Assembly (NCBI GenBank): GCA_001970955.1
Contig: MPUH01000591.1
Location: 1-44,153, forward strand
Length of the DNA: 44,153 nt
Reading direction: 5' to 3'
From: Stentor coeruleus
Taxonomy: Eukaryota; Ciliophora; Heterotrichea; Heterotrichida; Stentoridae
The notes beneath the pieces were generated by a model. It saw only the letters and a program-made list of their open reading frames with translations. It had not been told where the DNA came from and ran no database searches. The position numbers and the translations under genes were made by a program. Positions 20,631 through 30,070 of this stretch are shown here, one piece after another. Within the stretch, counting starts at the first letter, position 1; every line of letters begins with the position of its first letter.

Positions 20631-21806
20631 ATGATAAAATGTGTTATTTTTTGTGAGTTCGATGTAAACGTTGGCCCTGTAGTCAGATACCAATACCCAA
20701 AATACATGAGCAACGAGGTCTTTGGAGCTTTATCTGACTTCCTTATCCCTTCTCCAGAACTTTGTGGTAAGCTTATCACCGCGTAACATCTATCTAGGAG
20801 AATAAACGACAAAGATTTCGTTCTTGGTCAACCTATCGTAATCTTTAACGAAATGTACGACCGGAAAAAACTTGAGTTTAATCTAGCATTTATAATTCCT
20901 CATGAAGAATATCAAAGATTAGCCATATACGAAAATTTTATAAGAAAAATCGCCATGCATTTAACAGTCCTCGAAACTTTTGAAGGTTATTTATATGACC
21001 CAATTCGTAAAGCTCGTATAGAAAAAATCTGTGAAGAAATTTTCACAAACTTAAGCCATGGAGTTTCACATTGTTACTTAAGATTTGATAAATACAATAT
21101 TTTATGTTTGGATTATGAAAAAAAAGACTATTTTCTCCCACCTGTTATAAAAGATTGGCATGTTCCAGTACCTATGGCGAATTTAAATCTTTTTAGGGCT
21201 TCATCAACAGATTTAACTGTTGTAAAAGTTATGAATTCAATTGATGGGAAAAAATTTGTCAAGCAAATTAAAGCTGAAGTTCAAGTTCCAGATAGTAAAA
21301 TTATATTGTGTTTACAGCATTTACATTATCAAGGACTTATAGATTTTATTGATCTTTTTCAAGTTACTAATGTTTATAGGGTTACTGAAAAAGTGTCGAT
21401 GATTTTGAATGAATTTAGTGAAGAGAGTATTAGACATTTATCTAAATCTCATGAAGCTACAGAAATTGATATTTTTAATTATTTTTGTATGTTAAGTGAT
21501 AAACCTGTTGCTGAGTTCCTTGAAGAAAATCCGATGTTTTTACAAGAGTTTGATATTGAGTTGTTTGTAGCTTTTGGGGTGTTGAAAGGGATTATTTGTA
21601 GAGTTCATAGGTATTGTGTGGCGAATGAACCAATTAGAGATGAGGATAAACAGTTTAAGGCTAATCATGAGAGAGCTATGGAAATGTATAATGCTGGATG
21701 GCTTAGTGGGAATGTTTCTATGGATGAAATATGCTGTAGTATTAATCAAGAACAGAGAGCTATTGAGAATACTTTGAAAGGTTTCAGCACTTTTTTTAAT
21801 AAGTAA
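20631..21806 (+). CDS. NPRL2: NPRL2, GATOR1 complex subunit
   Basis: The gene is two exons, 20631-20782 and 20798-21806, joined across a 15-nt intron to give 386 residues, close to the usual length of about 380. The N-terminal exon reads MIKCVIFCEFDVNVGPVVRYQYP, matching the family opening IFFSEFxxxLGPxIxYQxP, followed by LIPSPELCGKLIT as in the longin domain. After the intron come the GQPIVIFNE and YDRKKLEFNLAFI strands of the same domain. The rest is the family's helical and winged-helix C-terminal part (for example KVMNSIDGKKFVKQI and CLQHLHYQGLIDFIDLFQ). NPRL2 with NPRL3 and DEPDC5 forms GATOR1, the Rag GTPase-activating complex that restrains TORC1 when amino acids are low. NPRL2 carries the catalytic arginine in animals; I could not place it with certainty here. 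The intron falls at phase 2. Confidence 0.93.
20783..20797 (+). other. 15-nt intron in NPRL2
   Basis: GTAACATCTATCTAG begins GTA, ends TAG and has A at position 10. Removing it eliminates an in-frame TAA and TAG and joins LITA to RINDKDF in the NPRL2 frame. Confidence 0.93.
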
Positions 21807-22087
21807 AGCGTGGATTATAGCTTTAGTATATAGAAGTTTGGGTTTTTTTAAACATTTTGTGATAAAACAATAGGATGAGTTTATAAGTGGATATTGGAAT
21901 ATAAGTTTGATTTTTTAAAGAATATTTTTATAGTTATTTTATGTTATTTAAGTACCTTTTATATTGAAAAAAAATACAATTCTAGAGTGTTTTTGAGCGA
22001 TTGGTTATTTATTGATACTTATAGGAAAAAATTTTTAAATAAATTCATAAATATAGCTTACCATTTCAAATTATAATAATAAATTTA

Positions 22088-24478
22088 ATGAGTGCTTGTG
22101 AAGCTGTTGAAACGCAGCCTGAAAATGAAGTTTATGTATGTTCTAGGAATAGAATGAGTAGTCAGGAACATATAATGCAGATAGAAAGGGATATTTTTAC
22201 TAAAGCATCATTAACTACAGCGAAAAGGTTCAGAGAAATGAATTCCCTTAGAAAAAATGATAACGGGAATATAAGGAAATATAATATATGCTGTAGTTCA
22301 ACTGTGCACTTTGCTGATTATTCACTTGGTCTTCGTCTACATTTCACTTTGATAAAACAGCTTATTTTAATATTTTTTGTTATCGCTGGTGTGAGCGTTT
22401 TGCCACTGTATCTAAACTATAACGGTAATTACTACCTTCCTTCTCAAGTACAAAGCGAAATGGACTTTTTTACAATAGGAAATCAAGGTAGTAGACCAGG
22501 AGAAGAAAAAGATTCAAGTGAAATTGAAGATAACTACTTAATGATTTATATAAGTGATACTTGCTGTGCAGGATTCTTTATCTTAATGATCCTAATATTT
22601 TTCATTGTCGGCAACGTAAAAATAATAAACTCTCTAAAAAACACTCACAAAATATCAAATTTTTCAGTCGAAATACAAGGTTTACCATCTAAAAAAGTAA
22701 CAGAAGATGAAGTAAAAAAGCATTTCTCACAATTTGGTAAAGTAGCTGAAGTTTTTCTTAGCCGGAAATTTGGAAGCATGCTGTATATCCATACACAAAG
22801 GGCGGAACTCCAAGAGCAAATATTTTTATTAGAATCTTTAGACAAAATGAACAAAAGAGATCCAAAGAATAATAAAAAATTGGAAAAACTGATTAAAAAA
22901 AAAACCAAATTTGATGAAGTCATAAGTAAAAGTGATACATCAATCAGCTATGAAAGCCTTGATATAAAAAATGCATATATCGTGTTTAATAAACAAAGCG
23001 ATCGAAGAAATTGTCTTAATGCATATAATCGTAAAAACTGTTGTGGATGTTCATTACAAAAAAAAGAGCATAGGTTTAGAGGTAAGTTTAAACTCTCAGC
23101 ATTTCCAGCAAAAGAGCCATCAGATATAATTTGGGAAAACATAGAAGTCTCATCATGTTCAAGATTCCTAAGAACATGTCTCTCTATAATCTTAACATTC
23201 TTTATCCTCTTAGCATCTATGGGTATGATCTACTATGTCAAAACTTCACAAAGCGATCTTCCTACACAACAAGAATGTTTACCTTATAATGAAGATACAA
23301 TAAATATTCAAGACTACCCAAAAGACTCAACTGCTACATTTTGTTATTGTCAAAATTTAAGCACAGATAGTTTAATCTCTGAATCAACTGATAAATGCTC
23401 TACTTATATTGGAGAATTATCTCATGCATGGGGAATGAAATTCCTCAGTAGTTTTGGTATAATCCTAATGAATTATTTCGTAAAAATCATCATGAGAAAA
23501 CTTAGTAGTTTTGAAAGACCAAAAAGTCAAACTGATATCCAAAGGAAAATCTTCAAAAAAATTTTCATATTAATTTTCATCAATACAGCCATCCTTACAT
23601 TTTTAGTAAACTTAAACTTCCCACAGTTATCTGAGTATATATTTCATGGTAAATACAAGGATTTTGAAAAAGAATGGTTTTTAAAAGTTGGAAGTTTAAT
23701 ATTGATATTGATGATTATAAGTATGGGTTCACCACATTTGATATATTTGGGTATTGCTTATCCTTTAGGATGGTGTTGTAGGAAGAATTGCTATAAATCG
23801 AAAAAATCTCAGTATGAGTTAAATATGATGTTTTTAGGTCCTGAATTTGATATAGCGTCTAGAACAGCGCAAATTTTGAGTGTGGTTTTTACATGTTATT
23901 TTTATTCTGGGGGGATTCCATTACTTAATTGTACATGTTTTATTTACCTTGTTATAATATTTATGACTGATAAGTTTTTAGTATTAAGACATTATAAAAA
24001 ACCCCCTTATTATACCCATGAGATTTATGTGACAGCTTTGTTTCTTCTTCCTTGGGCTGTGATTTTCCATTGTTTAGTAGCACTTTTTATGTTTGGAAAT
24101 ACTGAAATATTTTATATAGACACTGAAGAGAATGAGAAAATTCGTAGGTTTTTTGGTGACATTTTTGGAAGAAGGATAGAAAAACCGGCTGGGATTGTTT
24201 TTTTTGCTTTGATATTAGCAGGATTGCTACTTGTTATTACTTTGGGTTTTATTCAGTTAATATGCGAAATAATTATCACAAAAATTTTGAATAAAAAAGT
24301 TAAGGATGTTAAGTTTACTAGTGTTAGAAGAGAAATAAGAAGGACAGGGTTGGGTACTTATGATATTAGAAGCAACCCAAATTATGCTATGATAGTTATG
24401 TCTATGTTGAATAGTGATGAAGATTCTAAGAGGTTTATTGATGAGGCTCAGGAAAATAGCAATAGCGAAAAAGATTAA
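22088..24478 (+). CDS. OSCA/CSC1/TMEM63-family cation channel
   Basis: The 796-residue protein has an N-terminal cytosolic segment (1-88), two hydrophobic segments at about 90-110 and 150-180, and a large cytosolic insert (about 185-345) containing an RRM-like fold. That insert includes the characteristic VEIQGLP ... HFSQFGKVAEVFLSRKFG stretch and ends in PSDIIWENIEVS, a hallmark of the CSC1/RSN1 family. At least seven to eight further membrane segments follow to about residue 740, and the tail is charged. The family comprises osmo- and mechano-sensitive cation channels (OSCA1, TMEM63) that share the anoctamin fold. Sensing of membrane tension in the plasma or contractile-vacuole membrane is an inference. 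The gene sits 62 bases upstream of the next start. No intron is needed to read it through. Confidence 0.9.
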   Translation: MSACEAVETQPENEVYVCSRNRMSSQEHIMQIERDIFTKASLTTAKRFREMNSLRKNDNGNIRKYNICCSSTVHFADYSLGLRLHFTLIKQLILIFFVIAGVSVLPLYLNYNGNYYLPSQVQSEMDFFTIGNQGSRPGEEKDSSEIEDNYLMIYISDTCCAGFFILMILIFFIVGNVKIINSLKNTHKISNFSVEIQGLPSKKVTEDEVKKHFSQFGKVAEVFLSRKFGSMLYIHTQRAELQEQIFLLESLDKMNKRDPKNNKKLEKLIKKKTKFDEVISKSDTSISYESLDIKNAYIVFNKQSDRRNCLNAYNRKNCCGCSLQKKEHRFRGKFKLSAFPAKEPSDIIWENIEVSSCSRFLRTCLSIILTFFILLASMGMIYYVKTSQSDLPTQQECLPYNEDTINIQDYPKDSTATFCYCQNLSTDSLISESTDKCSTYIGELSHAWGMKFLSSFGIILMNYFVKIIMRKLSSFERPKSQTDIQRKIFKKIFILIFINTAILTFLVNLNFPQLSEYIFHGKYKDFEKEWFLKVGSLILILMIISMGSPHLIYLGIAYPLGWCCRKNCYKSKKSQYELNMMFLGPEFDIASRTAQILSVVFTCYFYSGGIPLLNCTCFIYLVIIFMTDKFLVLRHYKKPPYYTHEIYVTALFLLPWAVIFHCLVALFMFGNTEIFYIDTEENEKIRRFFGDIFGRRIEKPAGIVFFALILAGLLLVITLGFIQLICEIIITKILNKKVKDVKFTSVRREIRRTGLGTYDIRSNPNYAMIVMSMLNSDEDSKRFIDEAQENSNSEKD

Positions 24479-24540
24479 TTAATGGTAATAGAATAGGAAA
24501 GGTATCCATTAGGACTATGTTGATAAATTAGTATATAATT

Positions 24541-25377
24541 ATGTCAGTGTTTGTTACAGTAGAAGAATTACTTCATAAAGGCCTCGATAATTACAGTTTG
24601 ATCTGCTGTTGTGCAGAATTCAATGACCCAAGCGAGCACATTTTTGGCTCATTCCTTTTCAAAGTCCACAGCAAAGCGAAACAATTTTTTCAATCTTTAC
24701 GTTCACTCGATTTGCCACAAGAAAGAACAATAGTTTGTTACGATTATTCAGAGTTCATAGACGCTTCAAAAGCATATTGGGGCTTTGTATCTATAGGATT
24801 TAATGCTAGAATCTTAATCCTAAGGCCCCAACTAATGCCAATTTTACAAGTTATCAGTGGTAGTCCACCTTTGATAAAACAAAAACGTAACCTTTTAAGG
24901 AATATAAACTATGATATTGTGACAAGTAGATATCTTGTAGTTCAAGGAAACAAGCAATACGCTATGATAAAAGTGAATTTTTTAAACTTTGACATTATTG
25001 ATGAAAAGGGAAATATTATTGATTCAGAAAGGATTATTGAATATTTAGTTACATCAGGTATTCCTATACCTAAAACAAAAGCGATTTTTCATGGAAGAAA
25101 AGCTTGTATTGCATCATTATTGATAAAACATGCTATTGATCTTGAGATTACTGTTATGATTGATGATTATTGTGATGTAGCTTTTAGAAGTATGAGTAGG
25201 AAACGCCTTGGCTTAGAAGAATTTGAAGGCGAACAGGAATTTAATAGCAATGATCAAGATGAGGGAATTCAAACTTTTAATGAAGCATTATTTTTCTCAA
25301 GCTTTGTTGCGCAGACAACATCGAGAAAGCCTACAATAAGAGCTGATGCAAAGTGCAGAAAATGTTCAGTGTTTTAA
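24541..25377 (+). CDS. Rhodanese-like (sulfurtransferase-fold) protein without catalytic cysteine, CaaX tail
   Basis: The 278-residue frame resembles a two-domain thiosulfate/3-mercaptopyruvate sulfurtransferase. The first domain has FVTVEELL, then PQERTIVCYDYSEFIDASKAYWGFVSIGF, comparable with the family's DxVVVYDxxGxxxAxRAWWxLRxxGH, and an RILILRPQL strand. The second reads KAIFHGRKACIASLLIKHA where active enzymes have a YCGSGVTA-type loop, so the catalytic Cys position is His184. Both halves should therefore be inactive as sulfurtransferases. A Glu/Asp-rich linker (about 226-245) and a C-terminus KCRKCSVF follow, where CSVF fits a CaaX prenylation box with an extra cysteine for palmitoylation. 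A membrane-anchored, non-catalytic rhodanese-fold protein is inferred. Similarity is at the level of motifs only, so a different alpha/beta fold is possible. Confidence 0.7.
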   Translation: MSVFVTVEELLHKGLDNYSLICCCAEFNDPSEHIFGSFLFKVHSKAKQFFQSLRSLDLPQERTIVCYDYSEFIDASKAYWGFVSIGFNARILILRPQLMPILQVISGSPPLIKQKRNLLRNINYDIVTSRYLVVQGNKQYAMIKVNFLNFDIIDEKGNIIDSERIIEYLVTSGIPIPKTKAIFHGRKACIASLLIKHAIDLEITVMIDDYCDVAFRSMSRKRLGLEEFEGEQEFNSNDQDEGIQTFNEALFFSSFVAQTTSRKPTIRADAKCRKCSVF

Positions 25378-25444
25378 TTATAGTTTATGTTCTAATTAAT
25401 TTAATAGTTTTACTCTTTAAAGTTAAGAAAAACTTTGTAGATGC

Positions 25445-25760
25445 TATTTATTTCCCATAAATTCAATCTTATGATTAACTTCAAAATACATTTTATTAAG
25501 TGTAAAATTATTTTTTTTTTATATGCATTTTTATAGCCTTATTAGTCTAAGTTTTGGCTAGGATTTAATCGTGTAGGTTTTTTATGCTTTTNATATTTAT
25601 TTCCCATAAATTCAATCTTATGATTAACTTCAAAATACTTTTTATTAAGTGTAAAATTATTTTTTTTTTTATATCGAAAAGATATTAGATATGCATTTTT
25701 TATAGCCTTATTAGTCTAAGTTTTGGCTAGGATTTAATCGTGTAGGTTTTTTATGCTTTT
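25445..25760. repeat. Direct duplication flanking N 25592 with an 18-base length difference
   Basis: Positions 25445-25591 and 25594-25760 are near copies around a single N. The second copy has a different T-run length, a C/T-type difference near ATACATTTT, and about 18 extra bases (CGAAAAGATATTAGATAT) just before the shared ATGCATTTTTATAGCC. Apart from that duplication the 25378-25868 interval holds no gene. The overlap is probably unmerged contig ends, with the indel reflecting allelic variation. Confidence 0.75.
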
Positions 25761-25868
25761 AAAGGTTGCTAGTAGACATTCAGGCTCCTACAGGATTAGG
25801 AAAGAATACAGATAAACAAAATTAATATTCTCTAGACTTATCAGAAAGTTTAATATCGATCTTTATAA

Positions 25869-27069
25869 ATGCTTTTTATAAGCTTGCTCTCAATATTCTT
25901 CACCTCATCAAACCTAACACCTGTAAGCAGTATAAAAACCACCCCATCTTTCAACTCAGTATCTTATCCCTTAACCTTTGATCATGTAAAATATATTCAG
26001 GGACTATACAAACTTAAATCCTATCTAGGGAATCCATATCAAGAATTCAATATGATCTTTCTCTTAGATTATACTGTAATTTCAACATAGCAAATTTTTG
26101 TTCAAGCTATAAATTGCAAGTCTAGCTATACCTTTCCTCATCAATACAATATAAAAAAATCATTAACAGCACACAATACAAGTCTATCATCGACAGGTTC
26201 AGTAAAAAAAAATGTAGCCACTATCTTGTTACTTTTATGGATTTACAATCTCAGATTTTTTTACCTTTCAAGCTCAGTCGATAATATTATCAACAAGGAC
26301 GAATTTTACTGTAGCTAATAGTGATTATGGTTGTACTAAATACGATGCTGATGGGACTATTGGATTTGGTCCTCAAATTACGTATGGAACTATTCCTATT
26401 ATTAAACATATGAAGAATGCTGAAGAAATAGACTCAGCTGTATTGGCTATTTACCTGACAAATGAAACTGATGAAAATGTTTATCCAGCTTCTGCTTTAC
26501 AAGTTGGAGGATTTAATCTTAGTTATTATTCGTCTGATTCTAGTCAACTGTTTTATATGCCTGCTAATGCCAATAGTTATAATTGGGGACTTAAATTTAC
26601 TACTTTTTCTATTGGACCATTTTTAGAATTCAATGCTTCTGTTGTTTTGTCATCGACTATTGAGTATATGAAAGGAGATTTAAACCAAATTTCAGATATT
26701 CTAACATCATTTTTTTTCGATGATTACGATTGTTATTCAGATCTCGACCATTTTCACATATATTGCTTTGAACATGAAAGCAAAAAGTTACCGAATATAA
26801 CTTTTTCATATGGAAACAGCAGTATTGTATTAAGTGATGAACAGATGTGGTCTTGTAAAAACAAAAATTGCACTTTGAAAATAGATTTTAACATAGCGGG
26901 GGAATGGATTGTTGGGCAGGTTATGATGAGAAATTACTTTACTCTTATAAATTATGATAATAACAGTATAGGTTTTGCACCTGCAAAAGAAGCTAAAAAG
27001 AAATCCCATAGTTCTTCAATGATTCTAATCAGTATATCATTAGTCTACTTATTAGAATTGATAGTTTAG
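25869..27069 (+). CDS. Pepsin-like aspartic protease homologue, catalytically dead, with GPI-type tail
   Basis: Three exons (25869-26075, 26091-26201 and 26218-27069) join across a 15-nt and a 16-nt intron, both phase 0, giving 389 residues. It starts with a signal peptide (MLFISLLSIFFTSS). The pepsin fold is recognised from YIQGLYKLKSYLGNPYQEF before the first active site, DGTIGFGP in the middle, then LQVGGFNLSYYSS, and WIVGQVMMRNYFTLINYDNN ending in IGFAPA. The first catalytic DTG is DYT (residues 67-69). The second is replaced by VVLSST (about 248-253), with no aspartate. It should not cleave peptides. The C-terminus, basic residues then SSSMILISISLVYLLELIV, fits a GPI-anchor signal. A cell-surface or secretory-pathway binding protein is inferred. 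The region between exons reads with stops unless both introns are removed. Confidence 0.87.
26076..26090 (+). other. 15-nt intron in pepsin-like gene
   Basis: GTAATTTCAACATAG has GTA, A at position 10 and TAG. Its removal joins LLDYT to QIFVQAINC and removes an in-frame TAG. Confidence 0.9.
26202..26217 (+). other. 16-nt intron in pepsin-like gene
   Basis: GTAAAAAAAAATGTAG is 16 nt long, with A at positions 10 and 11. Removal restores the frame into PLSCYFYGF and DGTIGFGP, which are recognisable pepsin-fold segments. Confidence 0.88.
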
Positions 27070-27383
27070 TTATAAACTTACAGTTATTCAAAAAATTCTT
27101 AAACACATAATCCAAAATTAATAAATATTGTATCTTTTTACTAAAACTATTTAAGAATTTTAATATAACCAAAATACCTACATTTATCTTCTCATATTTT
27201 TAAATAAGTCATAACAATTTAGGCTCTAAATTTCTTATACAATTAAAATAATTATTAGCATAAACCCTTCAAACAAAAAAACTCTAGTCTTCCTTACACT
27301 TATAAATAATATCAAACTAATTCACCCCTAAAAAAAAAATACAAAACATAAAAAATCCTTCATATACATCTAACAATAAAATA
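27070..27383. other. Intergenic
   Basis: No gene is seen. The second half is C-rich and A-rich, as in other 5' flanks of plus-strand genes here. Confidence 0.5.
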
Positions 27384-28424
27384 ATGGCTGCAAGGATAAA
27401 AGATACTAAAGATAAATTAACCAAACAAGAACGCATAAAAAAAATCATAAACTTAGCACGAATTATGAACAGAAAAACTATGCCTATGGACCAAATCCGT
27501 AACCTAAAAGCTGAATTCAAAAACCCAGACAAAGCATTAGAAGATACCAGAATGAAAAACTTATCATTCGACACATACTTAAAAACCGAGTTAAGCAAAC
27601 TAAATTTTCCTTTATCCCCAAGTAAACCAAATCTAAGCCAAGTATCAAGTAAAAAATACTATGGCCTTAAAAGCAAATCTGAGTTTTCTAAGCATCAAGT
27701 ATCTAAGTCTCATGATTTTGACAATATAGAAGGACTTAATACTATAAACCCTATATCAGAAGTTCCAATATCAACAATTTCAAACCCATCAAATAGAGTT
27801 TCTAATAAAACATACAAAGCTTTAAACCAAAAAAAAAACTCAAAGTCAGATTTCTCTTCTTATAAAGACTTTCTTAGTAATGACCCTATGAAAAAGTTTA
27901 ATATTGAAAAATTGGAAAAGAACAATCATTTGCCACCTTTGATTAAATCAATACCTTTATATATGGACCCGTTTTATAATTTCCCTAAGAAAAACAGTTT
28001 GGAAGATAGTTTTAATAATAAAGCTAAAAAACATAAAAGAGTTTCTTCATTGGATGAAGTTAAGGAATTATGTGAAGATTTACTACCAAAATGTAAGGAT
28101 GAGATACATGAACTTAAACATTTACAGTATGTTAAGAAAAGGGAAAAAATGAGGATTGATGAGTATATGGATGATTTGAGTGAATGCTTGAAAGTATCTA
28201 AAGATAAGAAAAGTTTTGAAGACAGTTTTAGTACTAGGGTTTATAATAGAAAACTTGATAAAGAAATGAAAAATGATATAGGAGATTTAAGGCAAGGGAT
28301 ACTTGAAATTACTCGCAATGCAATTGAATATGGGGGACAGAAGGTATGGAGATGGAAAAATACTCTTTTCTTAGCAAACGCTGATCGTTTGATAAACTCT
28401 GTGCCTATTACAAGAAATAACTAG
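27384..28424 (+). CDS. Unknown 346-residue basic protein
   Basis: An intact frame from ATG (MAARIKDTKDK) to TAG. The protein is strongly basic and Ser/Lys/Asn-rich. Residues 1-60 look helical and very basic. The middle (about 75-230) is low-complexity and likely disordered, with many Ser-Lys pairs. Residues 230-346 look helical with acidic and basic heptads (for example KKREKMRIDEYMDDLSECLK) and end in a Trp/Leu-rich segment (KVWRWKNTLFLANADRLINS). No membrane segment or catalytic motif is present and I recognise no family. A cytoskeletal or scaffold role would be a guess. The C-to-G composition drift from start to end supports the call as a real gene. Confidence 0.65.
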   Translation: MAARIKDTKDKLTKQERIKKIINLARIMNRKTMPMDQIRNLKAEFKNPDKALEDTRMKNLSFDTYLKTELSKLNFPLSPSKPNLSQVSSKKYYGLKSKSEFSKHQVSKSHDFDNIEGLNTINPISEVPISTISNPSNRVSNKTYKALNQKKNSKSDFSSYKDFLSNDPMKKFNIEKLEKNNHLPPLIKSIPLYMDPFYNFPKKNSLEDSFNNKAKKHKRVSSLDEVKELCEDLLPKCKDEIHELKHLQYVKKREKMRIDEYMDDLSECLKVSKDKKSFEDSFSTRVYNRKLDKEMKNDIGDLRQGILEITRNAIEYGGQKVWRWKNTLFLANADRLINSVPITRNN

Positions 28425-28578
28425 TCTAACTTATTTTAACACCCAAAGCAAAAACCCTTTATTATTTTTATATCTCTTCAACCCCATATTATCTTACAAT
28501 ATTTTTCTACCCAAAAGATTTTTCTTTTTCTCAATCATTCTAATTTTCCTATCATGTTTATACAATTCTAATATATAT

Positions 28579-29160
28579 ATGGGTGACCTCGAAAGTTTGG
28601 ATACACAAATAGCTGATGTTGATGATTTAGAAGACCGTTTATTAGTAATGGATAGTGTTGTCGATCAGTTAAAATATCCAAACATTTCAAAAGCGCAAAT
28701 AGAAATAGTAAGCGCCATGTAGCTTATGAACCAATATGTAATTCTTGAAGATAGTATTTTATCTGGTCTTCAAGTTTTAGCATTAGCAGCTGAGACCGCT
28801 ATGCTTCAACAACAAATAACAGACTGTGCAGAAAAATTCAATCAACTTGGCTCAGATTATCAAGATTCATGGAGTGATGAATATTGGGCAATTTATGAAC
28901 TTACAAGAGAAGGCTATCAAAAAGTAAGAAATATTCAGTCTGATAAATTGAAAACTGGACAAGAAATTGCTAATCAAATCGCTGATGTCCAAGATTTAGC
29001 ACTTAATTTAAATAGAACACCTCAAGGAAGTAGTAGTGAAGGAAAAAAAATATTAATGGAAATTGATGAACTTTCTAAACAGCATATAACGAGCACTTTA
29101 GCTATGAGTGACAATGATATTATTGAGAGGAAATGCTGTAGTACTTGTGTTGTAAGCTAA
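28579..29160 (+). CDS. Small helical protein with CaaX box (CVVS)
   Basis: Two exons, 28579-28707 and 28723-29160, join across a 15-nt phase-0 intron to give 188 residues. Without the intron the frame stops at a TAG inside it, so an annotation starting at 28726 would lose 43 residues. The first exon encodes an acidic amphipathic helix (MGDLESLDTQIADVDDLEDR); its Met-Gly start is not followed by a classic myristoylation context. The rest is helical and Gln/Leu-rich, likely a coiled coil. The end reads KCCSTCVVS, a CaaX box with three upstream cysteines suited to palmitoylation. A membrane-tethered coiled-coil adaptor is inferred; there is no family assignment. Confidence 0.8.
28708..28722 (+). 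other. 15-nt intron in small CaaX-protein gene
   Basis: GTAAGCGCCATGTAG carries GTA, A at position 10 and TAG. Its removal joins AQIEI to LMNQY in frame. Confidence 0.9.
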
Positions 29161-29649
29161 ATCTTATATATTATTAAGTAAGATAATGCAAAATTGTGGA
29201 ATAAATTTTGAAGGAGATGGCGAAGGAGATTGAAAGGAAAATTTTATTGGTTTTAGGAGTTTGGGTGTTAGAAAAGAAAGATATGAGTTTGGCTATTGGA
29301 GAAACTTTAAATTTTTATTTTTAATGATATAGGATTGGATGTGCTTGTGAGATGTTTTATGATGTAAGCTATAGAGTTAATGATAAATGCTCTTAAATTA
29401 TTTATCAGGACTTGGAAGGTTTTAATAGAAATCTTAAGAATATTAAATCTTGTGAATTTGATTTAGGGATTTTGATATATAAATTTTGTGTGATAAAAAA
29501 TGAATAAGAAGTTAGGATATTCTGCTAAAGTATTGGTGTGTTACAATGCTAGATAATGAATTTTTATAAGCTTAGATAGATATCATGCATTATATTATAG
29601 AAAATATTAGAGGGGAAATTTAAATAAGAGTTATTTGGAAAGAAATTTA
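29161..29649. other. Intergenic, G-rich 3' flank
   Basis: No gene is seen. The first 300 bases are G-rich and C-poor on the plus strand, as after other plus-strand stops. Faint traces of the decayed kinase copy may extend leftward into this stretch but could not be aligned. Confidence 0.5.
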
Positions 29650-29946
29650 GGTTTTCAGTAAGAAAAAAGTCTTGAGTTTATACATGATTTTATTTTGGAC
29701 TTATGCATACAAACGGTAGATTAAAGTTTATTAGAATATTTTAGATGATAATGATGATTATATTTGGAATAGCAAATTTTTAGAAGCTCAATTATTTTGC
29801 TTATACATTAGTTATACAGATTTTTTTATATAGAGATACTAAGAAAGATGTTAGAAGTAGATATGGTAAAAAGAGCTATAATTAATGAGATATACAAAGA
29901 TGCAAAGATTCTAAATAGGATTTTTGATAGTGTTAAATCCATTTAG
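29650..29946 (+). pseudogene. Decayed 3' fragment of a TPR-kinase paralogue
   Basis: The frame from 29842 reads LRKMLEVDMVKRAIINEIYK then DAKILNRIF, which matches 22 of 29 residues at the extreme C-terminus of the intact TPR-kinase downstream (LRKMLEVDMVQRATIDVIYK then DAKFVMRIF). Immediately upstream, weaker traces occur in shifted frames: KSLEFIHDFILDLC near 29668 against KSDVFSLGLTFLEIC, and NDDYIWNS with YTDFF against YDYIAKDS and KYDFL. Stops and frameshifts separate them, and no tiny intron restores the frame. The stop is TAG at 29944. It is a relic of a tandem duplicate lying about 120 bases 5' of the intact gene's start. The left limit is approximate. Confidence 0.8.
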
Positions 29947-30070
29947 CACTTAGGATTAAGCCATATTTTATTATCGTAAAGATTATTTAGTTAGATTTTT
30001 ATATTTTAGGTTTAGTTTTGAAGTTTTATGTAATACTCTAAGAAAATATATTAAAATATTATGCTTTTAT

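Noticed and set aside
20853..21806. NPRL2 starting at 20853 as a truncated protein
   Set aside because: The conserved N-terminal longin segment is present upstream in an exon joined by a 15-nt intron.
21894..22076. 60-codon ORF between NPRL2 and the channel gene
   Set aside because: It is low-complexity AT-rich sequence without conserved features, in a 280-base spacer.
28726..29160. A gene starting at 28726
   Set aside because: A 15-nt intron just upstream joins it to a good first exon starting at 28579.
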